Shown here: piece after piece, positions 35,308 through 48,302 of the stretch
Layout: every line of letters begins with the position of its first letter
Numbering within the stretch: the stretch's first letter is position 1
NCBI GenBank assembly: GCA_964304625.1
Contig: OZ199839.1
Span: 558,001 to 622,000, forward strand
Source: Kudoa neothunni
Taxonomy: Eukaryota > Cnidaria
DNA: 64,000 nucleotides
Direction of reading: 5' to 3'
Made by a program: the position numbers and the translations under genes
The notes under the pieces: generated by a model
What the model was told of the DNA's origin: nothing
The model's input: the letters and a program-made list of their open reading frames with translations, nothing else
Databases searched by the model: none

Positions 35308-38300
35308 TCACATATAAGGGCGCCAGCCACAGTACATTCGACATAGGTTATCAAAAGAAGACGCTTTCTCAATTAATGACTTGGCGTGTCCACCTGGACT
35401 GAGATATTCCGTGGAATCCATTCCATTCAATTTGTATTTCACCTTCAATATTACCTTCTCAGCAATCTTGTTCCTACTTGAAGTATTGGAATTATTTTCT
35501 AAAGCGTGAGCTGACGACGAATTAGTTTTATCGAAATTGTCATTGTTGCAGGACAAATTATTTATGCTAGAGCGGTTGGCTAAATTGCAACCGTTGTATG
35601 ATAACCACATACTAAGCGGATCATCAAGTAGCACCCGAACCACCATTAGAATACAATTTTGATGATTTCTCAGCAGTTTCAAAACCTTTTCACAGGAATT
35701 AAAGTAGAGATTCTGATTGGACTGTCTTAGAATGAGTCCATCAGCAACTTCTCCAGTGAGACGAAACGGTACCAATTCGGGGTGTGCTAGCATTTTTCCT
35801 TGATCGAAGGCCACACCGAGATCTATATGGATAATTTCGGCGTTACTTTTATCAATAAGAATATTCCATGGATGTCTATCCCCTAGACCGAGTATATAAC
35901 CAACCATAGATGCAACAGCGGTGCTGTTTGTGTATGAACATTTGGCCGAAAACCATTGAGACGCATTTGAAAAATTCTCGTAGAAAAAATAATGCAGCAT
36001 CGGCTTTCGATGTTGCATAACCGACTCAAAAGTGCGTCTTTTGTTAGAAAACCTGGAATTGTACATTCTATTGTAACATTCATCATCATTCCACAAGTCA
36101 CCGCCATCCGAAACTCTTCTATTCTTCCCAAACCGATCATAGCATTGGTTTACATAGCTTCCAAATGGAATAGTGTTATTGCACCATTCAATAAGACCAC
36201 ATTGGTCACTCAAAGGAATTACACAATAGGTTCTTTGGTGGAAGCCAGCTCGAACAAGCTTTTCGTTTTCATATTGCGTTATTAGATGATTGACAGTGAC
36301 GAAAACCTGCTGTAGAATTGCATCTTGACGAAGATCGTCTTTACTTTTTATAAGCTGTTTTCGAATAACCCCATCCGAGCAAACGACTGACAAAATTAAT
36401 GGATTGTTTACACCACCAGCATAGTGATAGGCATTGTTTAAAATCGATTCCATATAAATCATATTCTGACGCTCATTATCAACACAAGTAGTTGAATAGT
36501 AATCACATGTGAGATAGGGATTTTTGTGATATTCCAACTCTAGATAATTGCATATTATATTGCTTGGGATAGGGTGAGCAGTTTTGGTGCTGAAATTCTT
36601 TACAGCCTCACTATTGCAACCATCAAAATTTATCAATTCGTGATAGAATTTCCACAATCTGATCAACGAATTATATTCGGTTGAAACATGTTGTTCAATA
36701 CGATTTAGCAGCTGTTTGAAGATTAAAGTGACGTTTGCATCGTTCTTTTTGTAACTTTTTGATGATAGTAATATTGGAATAGTGTGGTAGGGGTAGACCT
36801 TGGCTAGTTGAATAATCAAAATTTTCACCAATTCAATGAAAATGGCAGACTTGGATGGATCGGAACCAACAAGTTGTGACGTCAGTTGCCATACCACGTT
36901 CAAATATAATGACAAATCAAAACAATCCACTTTATCGCGTAGATAACCATTTAACTCGGTGTTTGAACAATTTTCAAACCATAGCAAAAGAAATCTGTAG
37001 ATATAGATACGATTAAGCTTGGGGTGGATTCGAAAGCATTCCAAATGATGCTTAATAGTTGATTTGAGATAGAAATAGTATTCGTTTTCGATGTCTTTGA
37101 CGTAACTGAAATCATCTTCCATCAAAACGTTGAGAGTTTTGGTATATATAGTGTTTTTTTTTCGTAGAACTGGAGCGTTTCCTAGATTTCTTATTTTCGT
37201 CATCTTTGAGGTGGGATTGAAAATTGAAAACCTCATCTTTGGTTGAGATGTATTCTGGCGAAATGTAAACAACTCGTTTATCTTGATATAGCGCATAGAA
37301 AAAGTTCGCAACGCACAAATGCAAATCATTTTGTTCTTTAATCGAAAGGTTAAGTTTTTCGGCGTAATTCAATGCCATTTTGAAGTGCTGTTCGAATATG
37401 ACAGAACTGGATTCCCTTTTGGTATCATTCATCCAACTACCAATAGCCAAATGGTCATAATAATTGATCAAACAATCTAGGGGGCTGTTCGATGAGCCAT
37501 CAATCAAATCATCCAACTTTTTATAAAATTGGGCTTGTCCACCCATCAATGGTTCAACATACAAAATCTTCAATAACGAACAAGCCTTAGGCGATAAAAT
37601 TCCAGCCTGTTCGACTCCAGTTAAATAGAATTGTATCAAATTTAATTGTCCCGAGTTAGACATAAGATGTTCTATATTCCTACGAATCTGACTGAAGATA
37701 TTACATGTTTGGTTCTCATTGGGAGTTGTGAATTTGGATGTGATTACTTTCATTATTAGGGTGTTACACACTACACTCCAACTTGTACAGACATTGCCAC
37801 GATGATTAAACCCAAAATTGGTGGCGAACAAAGAAGATCCAATGCTTTCATCGAAATAGCAACTCTTCTCGAGGCTATCCACAAGACTACTCATATTTTT
37901 AGCTAGAAATATCATGATGTTGGCATAATCAGGGGAATTAAAAAAATATTCTGAGCTCAACAGTGGAGTAAAACTTTTTTCAAGAATAAAGTTGTTCTCA
38001 ATAAAAAGATTGTTCGGATATGCTGTACTCGTTTTATCTAAGTATGTCTCATTCAAATGCAAAATAATATTCTGGACTGCTTTAACAGACCTACTAGATT
38101 GTTGATATGGCCATTGAGTTGGATTTTTGTCTTCCCAGGCTGTCAACGCGAGGGCCGATTTCAAAAGCAGGTGATCGCAATCTTCCAAAAAGGGTTCTTC
38201 CATGGATTTCATCACGTTACATCTAGACATTAACCCATACAATCCAATAGTGTTTAGGGCTATCATGGAACTTGAATTTAAACCTGTTCTATCATAAAAG

Positions 38301-41300
38301 TATTCATAATCCATGTTATAGATTTCACGAAGTTTCGTGTTAGTTCTGTGGGAGTTGTTCAAATAAAGTGAATGATTATAATCAATCTCATCTAAAAAAG
38401 GCAACTGATGAGTTTTAGAGAGGCCGCTGTAGATATTGAACATAAGTGAGTCATTGGAGAGAGTTTCATCGATCGAATAACGTTCAAACTGTGATAGATC
38501 CATTGAAAAGTCCATGAACATTGCTGCCAATTCCAAAAGATTCATATCGTAGGCAGCATCACAATATTTCATCACGTTTGGCTTCAAAGAATCGACAAGG
38601 CCATGTTTCTTATTCCCAAGTAGGTATTTGACTAGAAAACTGCGCAATGAGGTAAAACTGTTGAAAATAAATTTTTTATAGAAAGGAGCACACTCGGTAG
38701 GTTTAGGGATTGAATAATCATTTATAACAGTCATTAGAAAAGCTACTACAGCTTGGAAATTTTTCCAACAATTTTTTTCATCAAAATAAAAGTTATTCAA
38801 CACGGCGGGAAGCAAATTTGGAAGCATGCAATCGCTAACAAAAACAATACACCTTAAAACGTCAAGGATTTTGTTTAAGTTGTTTTCAAACGGCAGATTA
38901 TAAAAATGGGATATGACTGAGTGTTTAAATTTGTTAGTTATATCAACTTTATCGACTAACTCAGAAGTAAAATCTCCCTCAACACCCAAACCCAAAATTT
39001 GATCATTATTTAGCAGTTTGCAAGTTGCAACAAAATCATTTGCAAATGCATAACAACAATTGTCTATACAACAAGGGTGGAAGTTGGAATGAATGGAACA
39101 GACGCAGTTAAACAATGTAAGCAACGATTCGTAGCTCGACGTATTCAATGCTTGCTCAAAAATAAAGTAATAAGACAAGCAGCAACGATCTGAGAAAGTG
39201 TTATCAAGAGATAATTGAGATATTTTTTGGTTGGCCCAAAAACCGTAGCAACCATCGTTGAATTCGGCGAATTTGAGGTAGGGGTCAAATGAAAGCGTTG
39301 ATAGGTAGTCAACGAGGAAGACAACCGAGATCGACATCTGTTCATTTGGAGCATAAAGCTTAGTTATATGTTGATTTAAAATCACAAAACAATTTTCTTT
39401 GGTCCACATATCAATGGGAGAGTTAAGACTAGTTGGTGAATGAATAAGAGCCATCATTGAACGAGGAGTAACATTTTTGATAAATTCAAATACAAGCTTT
39501 TCTTCACAAAAGAAATAAGATATCGCAACCAACACAAACAAATGTCTCCAATTAGAGTGATCAGATATATCAAATTGCTCATAAAACTTTATTTTGATTT
39601 CATTAAGTAAGTCAATCCATTTTGAATTTGATAGCGAATTAGAACCAACCTGTTTTACACATTTACCCACATATAGTCCATTCTCTACAATGTGATTCAC
39701 ATCCAACAAAACTCTACTATTAAGGCTTGTTTGATGTGTTTTGTGCAGTAGAGGGTGGTTTAATCCAATCCAGCTTGAACAAACCAGTTTGGTCATCACA
39801 TCATAACTCATAATGTATTCAGCAAATTGGTTGTCATTTAACAGCAGACTGAAATCATGCATAAACCCAAAATTTGATAAACTCAATAGATTTTGGGATA
39901 CACTTTCTGATAGATAACAAACACAATCCACTAACTTTGATAATAGATGGGTGGTTGTTTTTAGCAAGTTTAATGGTCGAGCCAAGTTTAATAATCGTAA
40001 TATGGCCAACATAATCAAGAGGTATGTTCTTCAACTGCACAATAAAATGCCAAAGGACACGAATTTTATCCACAATAGTGCTGGCAAGAATTTCGATTCT
40101 GTCGACAATATCAAGCAGCTTACATCCATAATAAAAAAGTAGTTGTATCAAGCACTGGTTAATCAACTCTTGATGATTGGTTACATTATTATGAGAGGGG
40201 TTTATTTCGGTGTTGACCATAGTTAGAACATGTAAGCATAACAAGGGGATATTGATATCAACCAAATCTCCACCATTATTATCACTACATATCCACTCAT
40301 ATTCTAGCAAATAATCAATACAACTGTCAACAATTCGAGGCAATTCAACGTTATCAAATAAACTAATTAGTTTTTGACTTGGAGTGAAAATATTGCCAGT
40401 GTCAATGCTATTTATTTTTTTGTTGAGCACGATGTCACATGCATAATTGGTCGTAATTGGGCCAAAACTAGTCAAACAAATGCATGCAATTAAAAATTCA
40501 CATGAATAGTGTTTTCCAATTAGGTTATTTTCCGCGCAAACATCAAAATAATGGTTTCTTAATTGATGTAACACAAGATCACAATCACAAGGATTAATTC
40601 CCAATAATGCTAACAATGATTGATATTGTTCTATTGTTTTGAGTGGTAATTTATTGAAATGTAACAAACAATTGGATAATATATAAAGTTTGATCCGGTA
40701 TAATTCAATTTCCATGTATTTCTCAACATATTGCAAAAGTGATCCGACCAAGTCACCGCATATATTCTCGTTAAGAGAACAGCATTGAACAAACCAGGTC
40801 AGTATAAATATAACATTGTAAAAGTTGATGTGAGGATTATTGTCGATAATAATTTTTATTGTATTGTAAATAACGAGATAATTAGATTTGATATAATCGA
40901 CAGAAGGAAAGTTGCATGTTGATGAAGAGCAATTAAACAAGAACAATTCAAACATATTAACCATTTCGAAACAATTGAATTTGTCGTAATGTAAATAGAG
41001 TTGGAATAGGAACCTTTTGATAAACTGATAACTAACGGTAGCATTTCTTAAGTTCGATTTGGGTGTACGCAAAATCATTTCCATGGAAATTTTTGATTTG
41101 CCAGATGAAACCAGTAGATTATTGGTACAATCGACACATTTATCAAGTAGTTCAACTGACTTGGAAACCAAAGGTAATTGAATAAGTTGGGCGACACAAT
41201 CAATAACACAACGTATATCATTATCATCATAATCAAACAATTCACAGTTGGTAACAGTTTGTAATATGGTCAAAACAAATTTAACACATAATGAAGCATC

Positions 41301-43973
41301 CACAATAAATCCGGACAACAAATCACCACTCAACACTTCTGCCATGTAGTGACATAATGTGGTGGTTAATTTCGTAAGATAGGTGACTTTTTTTAGTTCA
41401 CAATCACATCCGCTGAGGCAATAAAATACTCTTGAAAATAACTCCAAATCCTCCAACTTACACTGATTATTGATATACTTGATATATGAGGATGGTTCGG
41501 TTAGTTGGTTGTTGTCTCCAACATAATCATTATCCATACCATCAATTGAACAAACAAATGTCAAAATAACACTGTTACGAAATGTGGGTTTAAAATCGCA
41601 CCCATCAAATCGTTGAACCAATAAACTCAGTATAACTTTCTTATCTTGTTTAGGGAGTTTGGAAACAGCATCAACCAAAACACATATCAATGAAGAGCAA
41701 TAACAATCACTATTATCATAATGGATTGTAATATCAACGATTTTTCTGAGACAAAAGGATTCGTATAAACGATGTGGCCATTGAGAATGACTATCATAAA
41801 ATATGTGCTCAATTTGAATACCAATTGTAAACAACAATAGGTAGCCAACAGAATCTTTAGACGAAGCAATTTGATTTTTTACCATAGAAACAAAAGTATT
41901 AAACAAAGGAACAATACAAAGTTGAGTTGAGGAGCGATCGTAGTCATCGTAGCTTTTAGTGGAGTAGTTATTGTTAGATTGGTAGTATAGTTGAGGCAAA
42001 TCGCTCACAAATAACAATTCCAAACGCATTTGTCTTAGCCTTTGAGTTAGAGCATCAAAGGCAGTCACGGATTGTCGTTGACTAGAGCATATTAACGTTT
42101 TTTTATTATTATTAATATTATTATTTGTGGGGACACAATAGTGCCCAAATCTATCCATAATACGTACAATTAATTCCAAATAGACATTAAAATTATCTAT
42201 TACAGCATTGCAACAAACTTCATCGCAGATAATACTATTAACAATCCAGTGGAGTAGTGACTCCCGTAAGGAATAGTAGGTAGATGGCGCGAAGTCGTAT
42301 TTTGTATCTAATTTGAAATTTTCACATATATTTCCACTTGCAAATATTGTATTCAAAAATAAGACACAATCTAATGTGGAAATAGACGATTGATCATCTA
42401 TACTACTAGATATAAATGTGTTGATTAGTTTGTTGCTTAATGGGATAATTTTCAATTTGATCAGCGCATCAATCAAGCGTATAACCATCAGTTTTAATGA
42501 CATCGTATTGAGTTTAGTGATAATTTGATCAATAACCAACAACCATTGATCACAGCTAGCATTTAATGGATGTTGATTATTTCCGGTCCACTTTACCAAT
42601 GAGTGCATTAAATCACAACATTTGGTCAAGAGCATTTTATAGAAACCGCTCCATATCTTTATGTCACCACAGAATATAATTGTTATACAATGTAACATAT
42701 TTTCTATAAACAAGCTGACACAGTTGGCTGACAGAAATGACCCATGTGTGTAGTTTACCCACAAACAACTGACGTCTAAATACATATATAGATGAGACGG
42801 CGAGGATAACATTGCCAACATTTCCGTCGAAAAACACTCATCCAACACAACAAAACAGTTCAAATATGGATAAGATTTTAAAGATGGATAATTGTTTGAA
42901 TTGTATTTTTGCCATTTAGAATAGATCAATTTGATGACAACCACTGATTCCATAATATTTTCATATTGTTGAAAATCATTGCTCATAGTGGAAATTTTAT
43001 GCATAAATTCATCATTTTTATAATTGTTTCTGATGCAATCTTCAACAAAAAGGAATATGCGTTCGATTAGTTGTAATAAATTAGGATTGGGGTTGGAATT
43101 TGTTCCAATATCATAAATATCATAGAAATAAAGATTTAATGTGAATAGAGTGAAATCAGTCACTTTTGAGTGTATTTGTTTTCCATATTTATCAGAAAAT
43201 ATAAAAACTTTTTGAAATATTGACTCAACCACTTTTCTAATAATATTTCTGCAAGTGGTGATAACAGCCATGCTGTAATGGATGAAAATATTGATTATTT
43301 CATTGAAATAATTTAAAATAATTTCTTTCTCATTTGAAAATATATACATTACAAAATTATATAAATAGAATCCCAGAATTGGATTGGATTGTTGGTGTGA
43401 ACCAATAGACAATAATTCAACGCATTTCATACAGTTGTATAATGTTTCGTTCCCTGTTGGATGGGATTGGGCGGATGAATGCTTCTCGATAAAATAATTC
43501 ATATAGTCTTTCATCAGATTAGACCAAGTGTTATTTTCGGCATCATAACTCCAATTATCGTCGATATATTTATACGATTTCGAATGGAGCATATCTCGAA
43601 ATAATATCTGACCCATTCTAACGTAGGCAATATCTCTAATGTTATCATTGGATATCATAGTATAATGATAACTGAATATTGATGAGTAAAAATTGGCATA
43701 TTCGGTATTTTGAAACACACACCTGCACAACTCTTGATATTTGTCAATAATTGCATTCCAGCCAATAGATTGGATCGACGTGGAATTAGATTTGGATATA
43801 CATTCAACAAGATTTTCATTTATATAGTCCAACATTAAAGGTATCAATCGAGTAGGTGCTTCATATTGAGAATCTTCTATTTGGTAATTTTGGAGATATC
43901 TTAGTGCACTATCGAAGGAACTCTTCCTTTGAGTTTTTTTACCACTTTTCAAACCAGCGACTATCACATCCAT
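35308..43973 (-). CDS. ATM: ATM/Tel1 serine/threonine-protein kinase (PIKK family)
   Basis: Starts MDVIVAGLKSGKKTQRKSSF at 43973; the L..xLKSGKKTxRK pattern is the TAN motif typical of ATM/Tel1. A long HEAT-repeat region follows (to about 38400), then FAT, kinase and FATC domains. Kinase marks: AGGVNNPLILSV, LIKSKDDLRQDAILQQVF (catalytic Lys), LGLGDRHPWNILI (catalytic loop) and HIDLGVAFDQGKM (metal-binding DLG; LGVAFxQG is ATM-specific). The FATC end is NLCRMYCGWRPYM. It senses DNA double-strand breaks in the nucleus. The reading frame changes twice. Near 39849-39903 a 55-nt GT-AG intron (GTGTAT ... TTTCAG) would restore it. Near 37154-37162 it changes at a run of nine A; eight would keep the frame, suggesting an assembly indel or a real frameshift. 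With both resolved the protein is about 2869 aa, close to human ATM (3056). Otherwise intronless. Confidence 0.93.
37154..37162 (-). other. Homopolymer (A9) at a frame change inside ATM
   Basis: Upstream coding runs ...RSSSTKKKH; the downstream frame continues KKNTIYTKTLNVLM and then aligns with the ATM FAT region. The switch is placed by homology to within a few codons of this run. No consensus intron of suitable length was found across it. Confidence 0.6.
39849..39903 (-). other. Candidate 55-nt intron in ATM
   Basis: The donor AAA|GTGTATCC and acceptor GATTTCAG|TCTG lie where the first 1356 codons must change frame to meet the next open block. Length 55 (1 mod 3) restores frame exactly and is in the size range of introns in the other genes here. 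A one-base indel nearby is the alternative. Confidence 0.5.
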
Positions 43974-45292
43974 CTCCTTTAACCATTCAACGTGGTCTAC
44001 ACCAGATTGGCGTGTTGAGTTAATGTGCGCGATTAAAGATTTAAGATGCCGCCGATCCTAATTTTGACTGTGAAAAAATTTGAGTCAATCTTTAAATGTT
44101 AGATTATTGCCGATAAATATAATATTGAAGAATAGTTGTAATCATTTGGGGGAGTTTCAAGTGTAAGGATTGGTGAAGGGTATTACTTAATGCCTTCGTT
44201 ATGGATAAGGTTGTAACACTCCAGTAATTTTAACTGAAGAAAGATTTTCGATTAGGAACGCCTAAATCTACGTTATTTTTTAGAGAAATAACAATTCTTG
44301 CGATCCTAATATTCAGGTACGAATAGCTTTGACGATATTAAATTATCTATGAAAACCAAAAGAGGATTTTGACCGAAGCAATTAAATATGGCAGATTTCA
44401 AAAAAATTAACTACATATAAATACTATAAATAGGAGTTATTAGAATCACAAATGTTGACCACGCTTATGAACACCAAATGAAGGATTAAATCCTTCCGCA
44501 ACATAACCACAACCTTTTTTATTCGCGAAATTTTCAACATTTAACATATAATTCCGAAATTGTAAAAGTTTCATCTTTCAATTGACACGTCAATCCCAAT
44601 CCCTTTCAGTAAAGATATTTTTGTTAAATATCCCCATTTTATTATAGAAAACTCAAAGAATTCTTTGGTCCCATAATTCGTTATCCTTTCGTTCTACATC
44701 AGGCGATTATATGTGAAATGAAAGACTGCCGTGATAGTTACAATAATATTATGCGATGTTTAATATTTAAAAAATATGCTCAGACGTAAATTCGATTTTT
44801 TATAATAATATTTGCTTGAAAAATAAATGAAAATTGTGATAAAAAATCAGCTAATTAAAAGTTAGCTTTGTTATTATTTGTTTCTGGTTTCGATACTCTT
44901 CTGACCTGCTACGAACTCATTTTAGAACGATTGCTATTGCTCACATTCTTTCGAGATTTCATCTGATAACATTTATTTTGTTTATTATCTTAGTTTAATC
45001 AATAAAATTTCTTCCTTCATAATAAATTTACCAGAGAAATGAATTCTTACGTAGAAATTAAACTCAATGTCTTCTATTTATAATATTTAAATGTAATTTG
45101 ACATTATTAGTATTATTTATTTATAATAATTATTAAATATAGAAAATGGTTTTTGAATTGAAGTTTTCAAATTTATAAATTTTATAAATAATTAACTATC
45201 TTTTTAATAAATAAATCTAGTACGTATGTTTATTATTTAATTCAATGGTTCTCACACTTTTTTGCAACGGCACCCTCTTGCCTAATTTGTAA
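43974..45292. other. No gene seen; ATM upstream region
   Basis: AT-rich DNA 5' of ATM with no coding frame or repeat ends recognised. Confidence 0.45.
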
Positions 45293-45294
45293 TA

Positions 45295-45515
45295 TAGTAA
45301 GGAACCAATTTTACAAAATACCCTCGGGACTAAGAAAAAAAGTGCGCTAAACTGGCTAATCACGTTACTTTTAGTTACATTATTTCGCAACCATTTAAAG
45401 TAATTTTTATACAAATTTTGATTGAAATATTATAAGAAACATTATATAAACAATAACTAATCAATATTCTAACTAAATTGGTTTTTAAAAAATGCGTGAA
45501 ATCGGTTACTTACTG
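45295..45515. mobile_element. 221-bp TA-flanked MITE of the element-B family
   Basis: The left end TA|TAGTAAGGAACCAATTTTAC and right end GTGAAATCGGTTACTTACTG|TA are inverted. The middle (GGCTAATCACGTTACTTTTA ... ATTATAAGAAACA) is nearly the same as 29868-30047 in element B. It is therefore a non-autonomous deletion derivative that kept the left ~50 nt and the right-hand block. Confidence 0.75.
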
Positions 45516-45819
45516 TATAACGTATGTTTACTAAATAAAATTATTATATAATAGAATTCTAAAATTTTTAAACTAAGTTCCAAACTATTCTAATCTTTTA
45601 GAAGCGCTATCTTATTAATTTCAATAATTAGGGGTGGGTGAAATTAGACAAATTTGAAATAAAAGTAATGCGAAAAATAAAGTAGAACGACTCTGCAATT
45701 TCAATTTGAGATATCTACTGTAATTTTGATCAGAGAATGTCAAGAAGTTTATTTTCAATTAATACCAGTGGCTAAATCTATTTTAACTAATTCTATTAAC
45801 AAATATTTTAAATAACAAG

Positions 45820-47880
45820 CAGTGACTATTATCACGCTAGCGTATGATCCCATGTCGGGGCTGTCTATCGCCATGAAGACGAATTTCTCCATAACCACAC
45901 AATATTATATATTTCTGTTTGCATATTTTTAATGAGAAATTTTTTCGCAATAAAAATTCTAATTTTCGGTCTTTGAAGCATATAACCGCGTATTTTTCAC
46001 ACATTGTTGTAATAGTTACTTAGTTATTATTAAATATTTTATGATAAACTTATTTACTTAAAATTTGAAAAAATAACTAATGGGTATCTTAAACACAACA
46101 TCGAATTCGTAAGTCAAAAATATAGATCATATAATCATTGATATAACTGCGAATATCTTAAAATTTTACGATAAATAGAAAAAAAGCACAAGAATGATTG
46201 ACAAACCGCGAATAAACTTTATTATAATTCATAAATTTAAAATTCAATTATGTAGTTTGTTTTTATTCTTCCCGATTGCAGTCATTCTAAAACCCCTTAG
46301 TCTTCATACAGCTTTAGACTTTTTAGGGAGCGTAAAATCTGAGAAAAATGCAGTAAGATATGCTGAAACTAAAACCTTAGAATTCCAATAGAACTTGTTT
46401 ATTTTATATTGTCTGAGAAATAAATCCACTGTGATCTAATTGGATCATAATTCTTTTAAAATACAAATTAAAATCCTCAACGTTTAGTTGATAAGTTCAG
46501 GGCACATTCTTTGACAATCATCTTAATTTCTAACGAAGATTATTTTTTGAGGAATTCCTGGCATAAAACCTTTTAATTCACGCGTTATATATATTTAAAG
46601 AAATATTTACCACTCAAAGATTTGCAAACCGTGAAATTTACATATAATTAGTTTGGCATTCAGAGAATTTTTTTTCAAGACTTCCGAGAGTTTCAAATCT
46701 TTGTCGATGATAACATAAAGTACCTTCTCCTTTATCGATGGCGGGATAGATATTAATTCAATGATATTCTAATTTAAAATAACTTTTGTCTATAAATAAT
46801 ACATGCACTACTTATGTGACTCGTTCTATGACAAAACTTTAACTGTTAGGTTTTGGGGCAACACAGAATAAAGTTTAACATAACTGAAATAAAAAATGAA
46901 TAAAATATGAATATCGAGTTTTTATCGTGATTCCAGTAATTTTTAGCTAGCATCAAAGTAAGTAGTTCTAGAAAACGGGAAAAAACTTCTTCATTTCATT
47001 CTCTATAAATATTATTGCACAAAACCTATTTTCATCTTCAATAAGAATTCTAACACTACACATATGATCCAGAGTTAAAATCATATAAAAATAGTTGATT
47101 TTATTACGATAGGAAGATCTTATTCGTATAATGTATGGAATTGAGTGTAATCATTTCACCCGTTTCTTATTTTATTTTAGACTGCAGCATTTTTTCATTG
47201 GCAAACATAGAAATTAATTTTGACATTAATTTACTATTGCGGTCTAATTTACGTTGTGATAGTACACTTGAAGAAAAATTGATTTCTTCTGTGGTTATGT
47301 GCTAGGTGTAATAATTTAAGTTCCCATATTTTTCAATCAGAGCTGACTCCTACCTTAATATGAGCCTGACAAATGTCTCACAAAGTTCTAGCCTCTCTTA
47401 CACCCTTCGATCTATTACGATAATGGTCACCAAAATAGCAAATGTACTAAATATAACAATATTTCAACTTATTAAATTTTTCGGAAGAGAACTGTCTTGA
47501 CATAAATAATTGTTTTAATTTCTATCTATTAAGTTACATAATGATTTTTCAGCATGACTTTAAGGACCCTTCTAGCTGATGAAACGAGAAAAATCTCTCT
47601 ACTTAAAGACATTACTCTTAACACTGCCTTCTATTATTTTTTATTCGCGCATATTATTAATATCATAAAAAATTCACATTAATGCCGTGAAATTATTAAT
47701 TATCTATAATAATTAATATAAAATATAAATATTATTCATATTTATAAGTATTACAAGTTTTACAAGTGTATTATCATAACACTTTTACATCCTTTTTCAG
47801 AGTAATTCTTTTTAAAGTATTCTTAAAGGTCAGGTAAATATTATTAATCTAAAAATTTATATATTATATTTCTTTTAACG

Positions 47881-47925
<45 letters not shown>

Positions 47926-48302
47926 GTACTTTAATAGATTTGATTAGTTCCGTCGATTTAAGGATGGATCGTTGAAGTATGGCTCAAAACAGCCTAGAAA
48001 TATTAAATTGTGATAACGCAACATTAAAAATTTTTTCAATTATTGAGATTTGCATAATAATAAACTAATATTTTAAATTTTTAAGCCAACAATTATTATT
48101 AAATCCACATAAAAGGCTGATTTTTAAGATAAGATCTATACTGTAAATTTTGGCACGAAAATCTAAAATTCAACAGAAAAAAATATGTAAAGTATTAACG
48201 AAAATCATTGGTCTAAGAATTTTCAGAATTAGGAGAAATTCGTCTTCGTTGCAATAAACAGCCCCGACATGGGATTATACGTTAGCGTGGTAATAGCCAC
48301 TG
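45820..48302. mobile_element. Long-TIR DNA element without recognisable transposase (Mutator-like?)
   Basis: Left arm 45820-45890 (CAGTGACTATTATCACGCTA ... GACGAATTTCTCC) pairs with right arm 48231-48302 (inverted GGAGAAATTCGTC ... GGTAATAGCCACTG) over about 71 bp with roughly 15% mismatch; the core CCCATGTCGGGGCTGT is identical. TTTAAATAA occurs just after the right arm (48303) and 4 nt before the left arm (45807), compatible with a 9-bp target duplication of Mutator-like elements, although chance is possible in AT-rich DNA. The 2.3-kb interior contains no transposase; a 65-codon frame at 46194-46391 and an (AT)n tract are its only notable contents. Confidence 0.7.
47884..47925. repeat. (AT)n microsatellite in a perfect palindrome
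   Basis: An uninterrupted AT run of about 18 units, bounded by ACA ACAT on the left and ATGTTGT on the right, so the whole 42 bp is a palindrome. It lies inside the long-TIR element. Confidence 0.9.

Noticed and set aside
37200-37329. Short introns as the cause of the ATM frame change
   Set aside because: The segments with GT and AG ends that I tested mostly have the wrong length modulo three; one 37-nt candidate has a poor donor and would delete residues matching ATM.
46194-46391. 65-codon frame within the long-TIR element
   Set aside because: Hydrophobic and Lys-rich as expected by chance in AT-rich DNA; no transposase motif.
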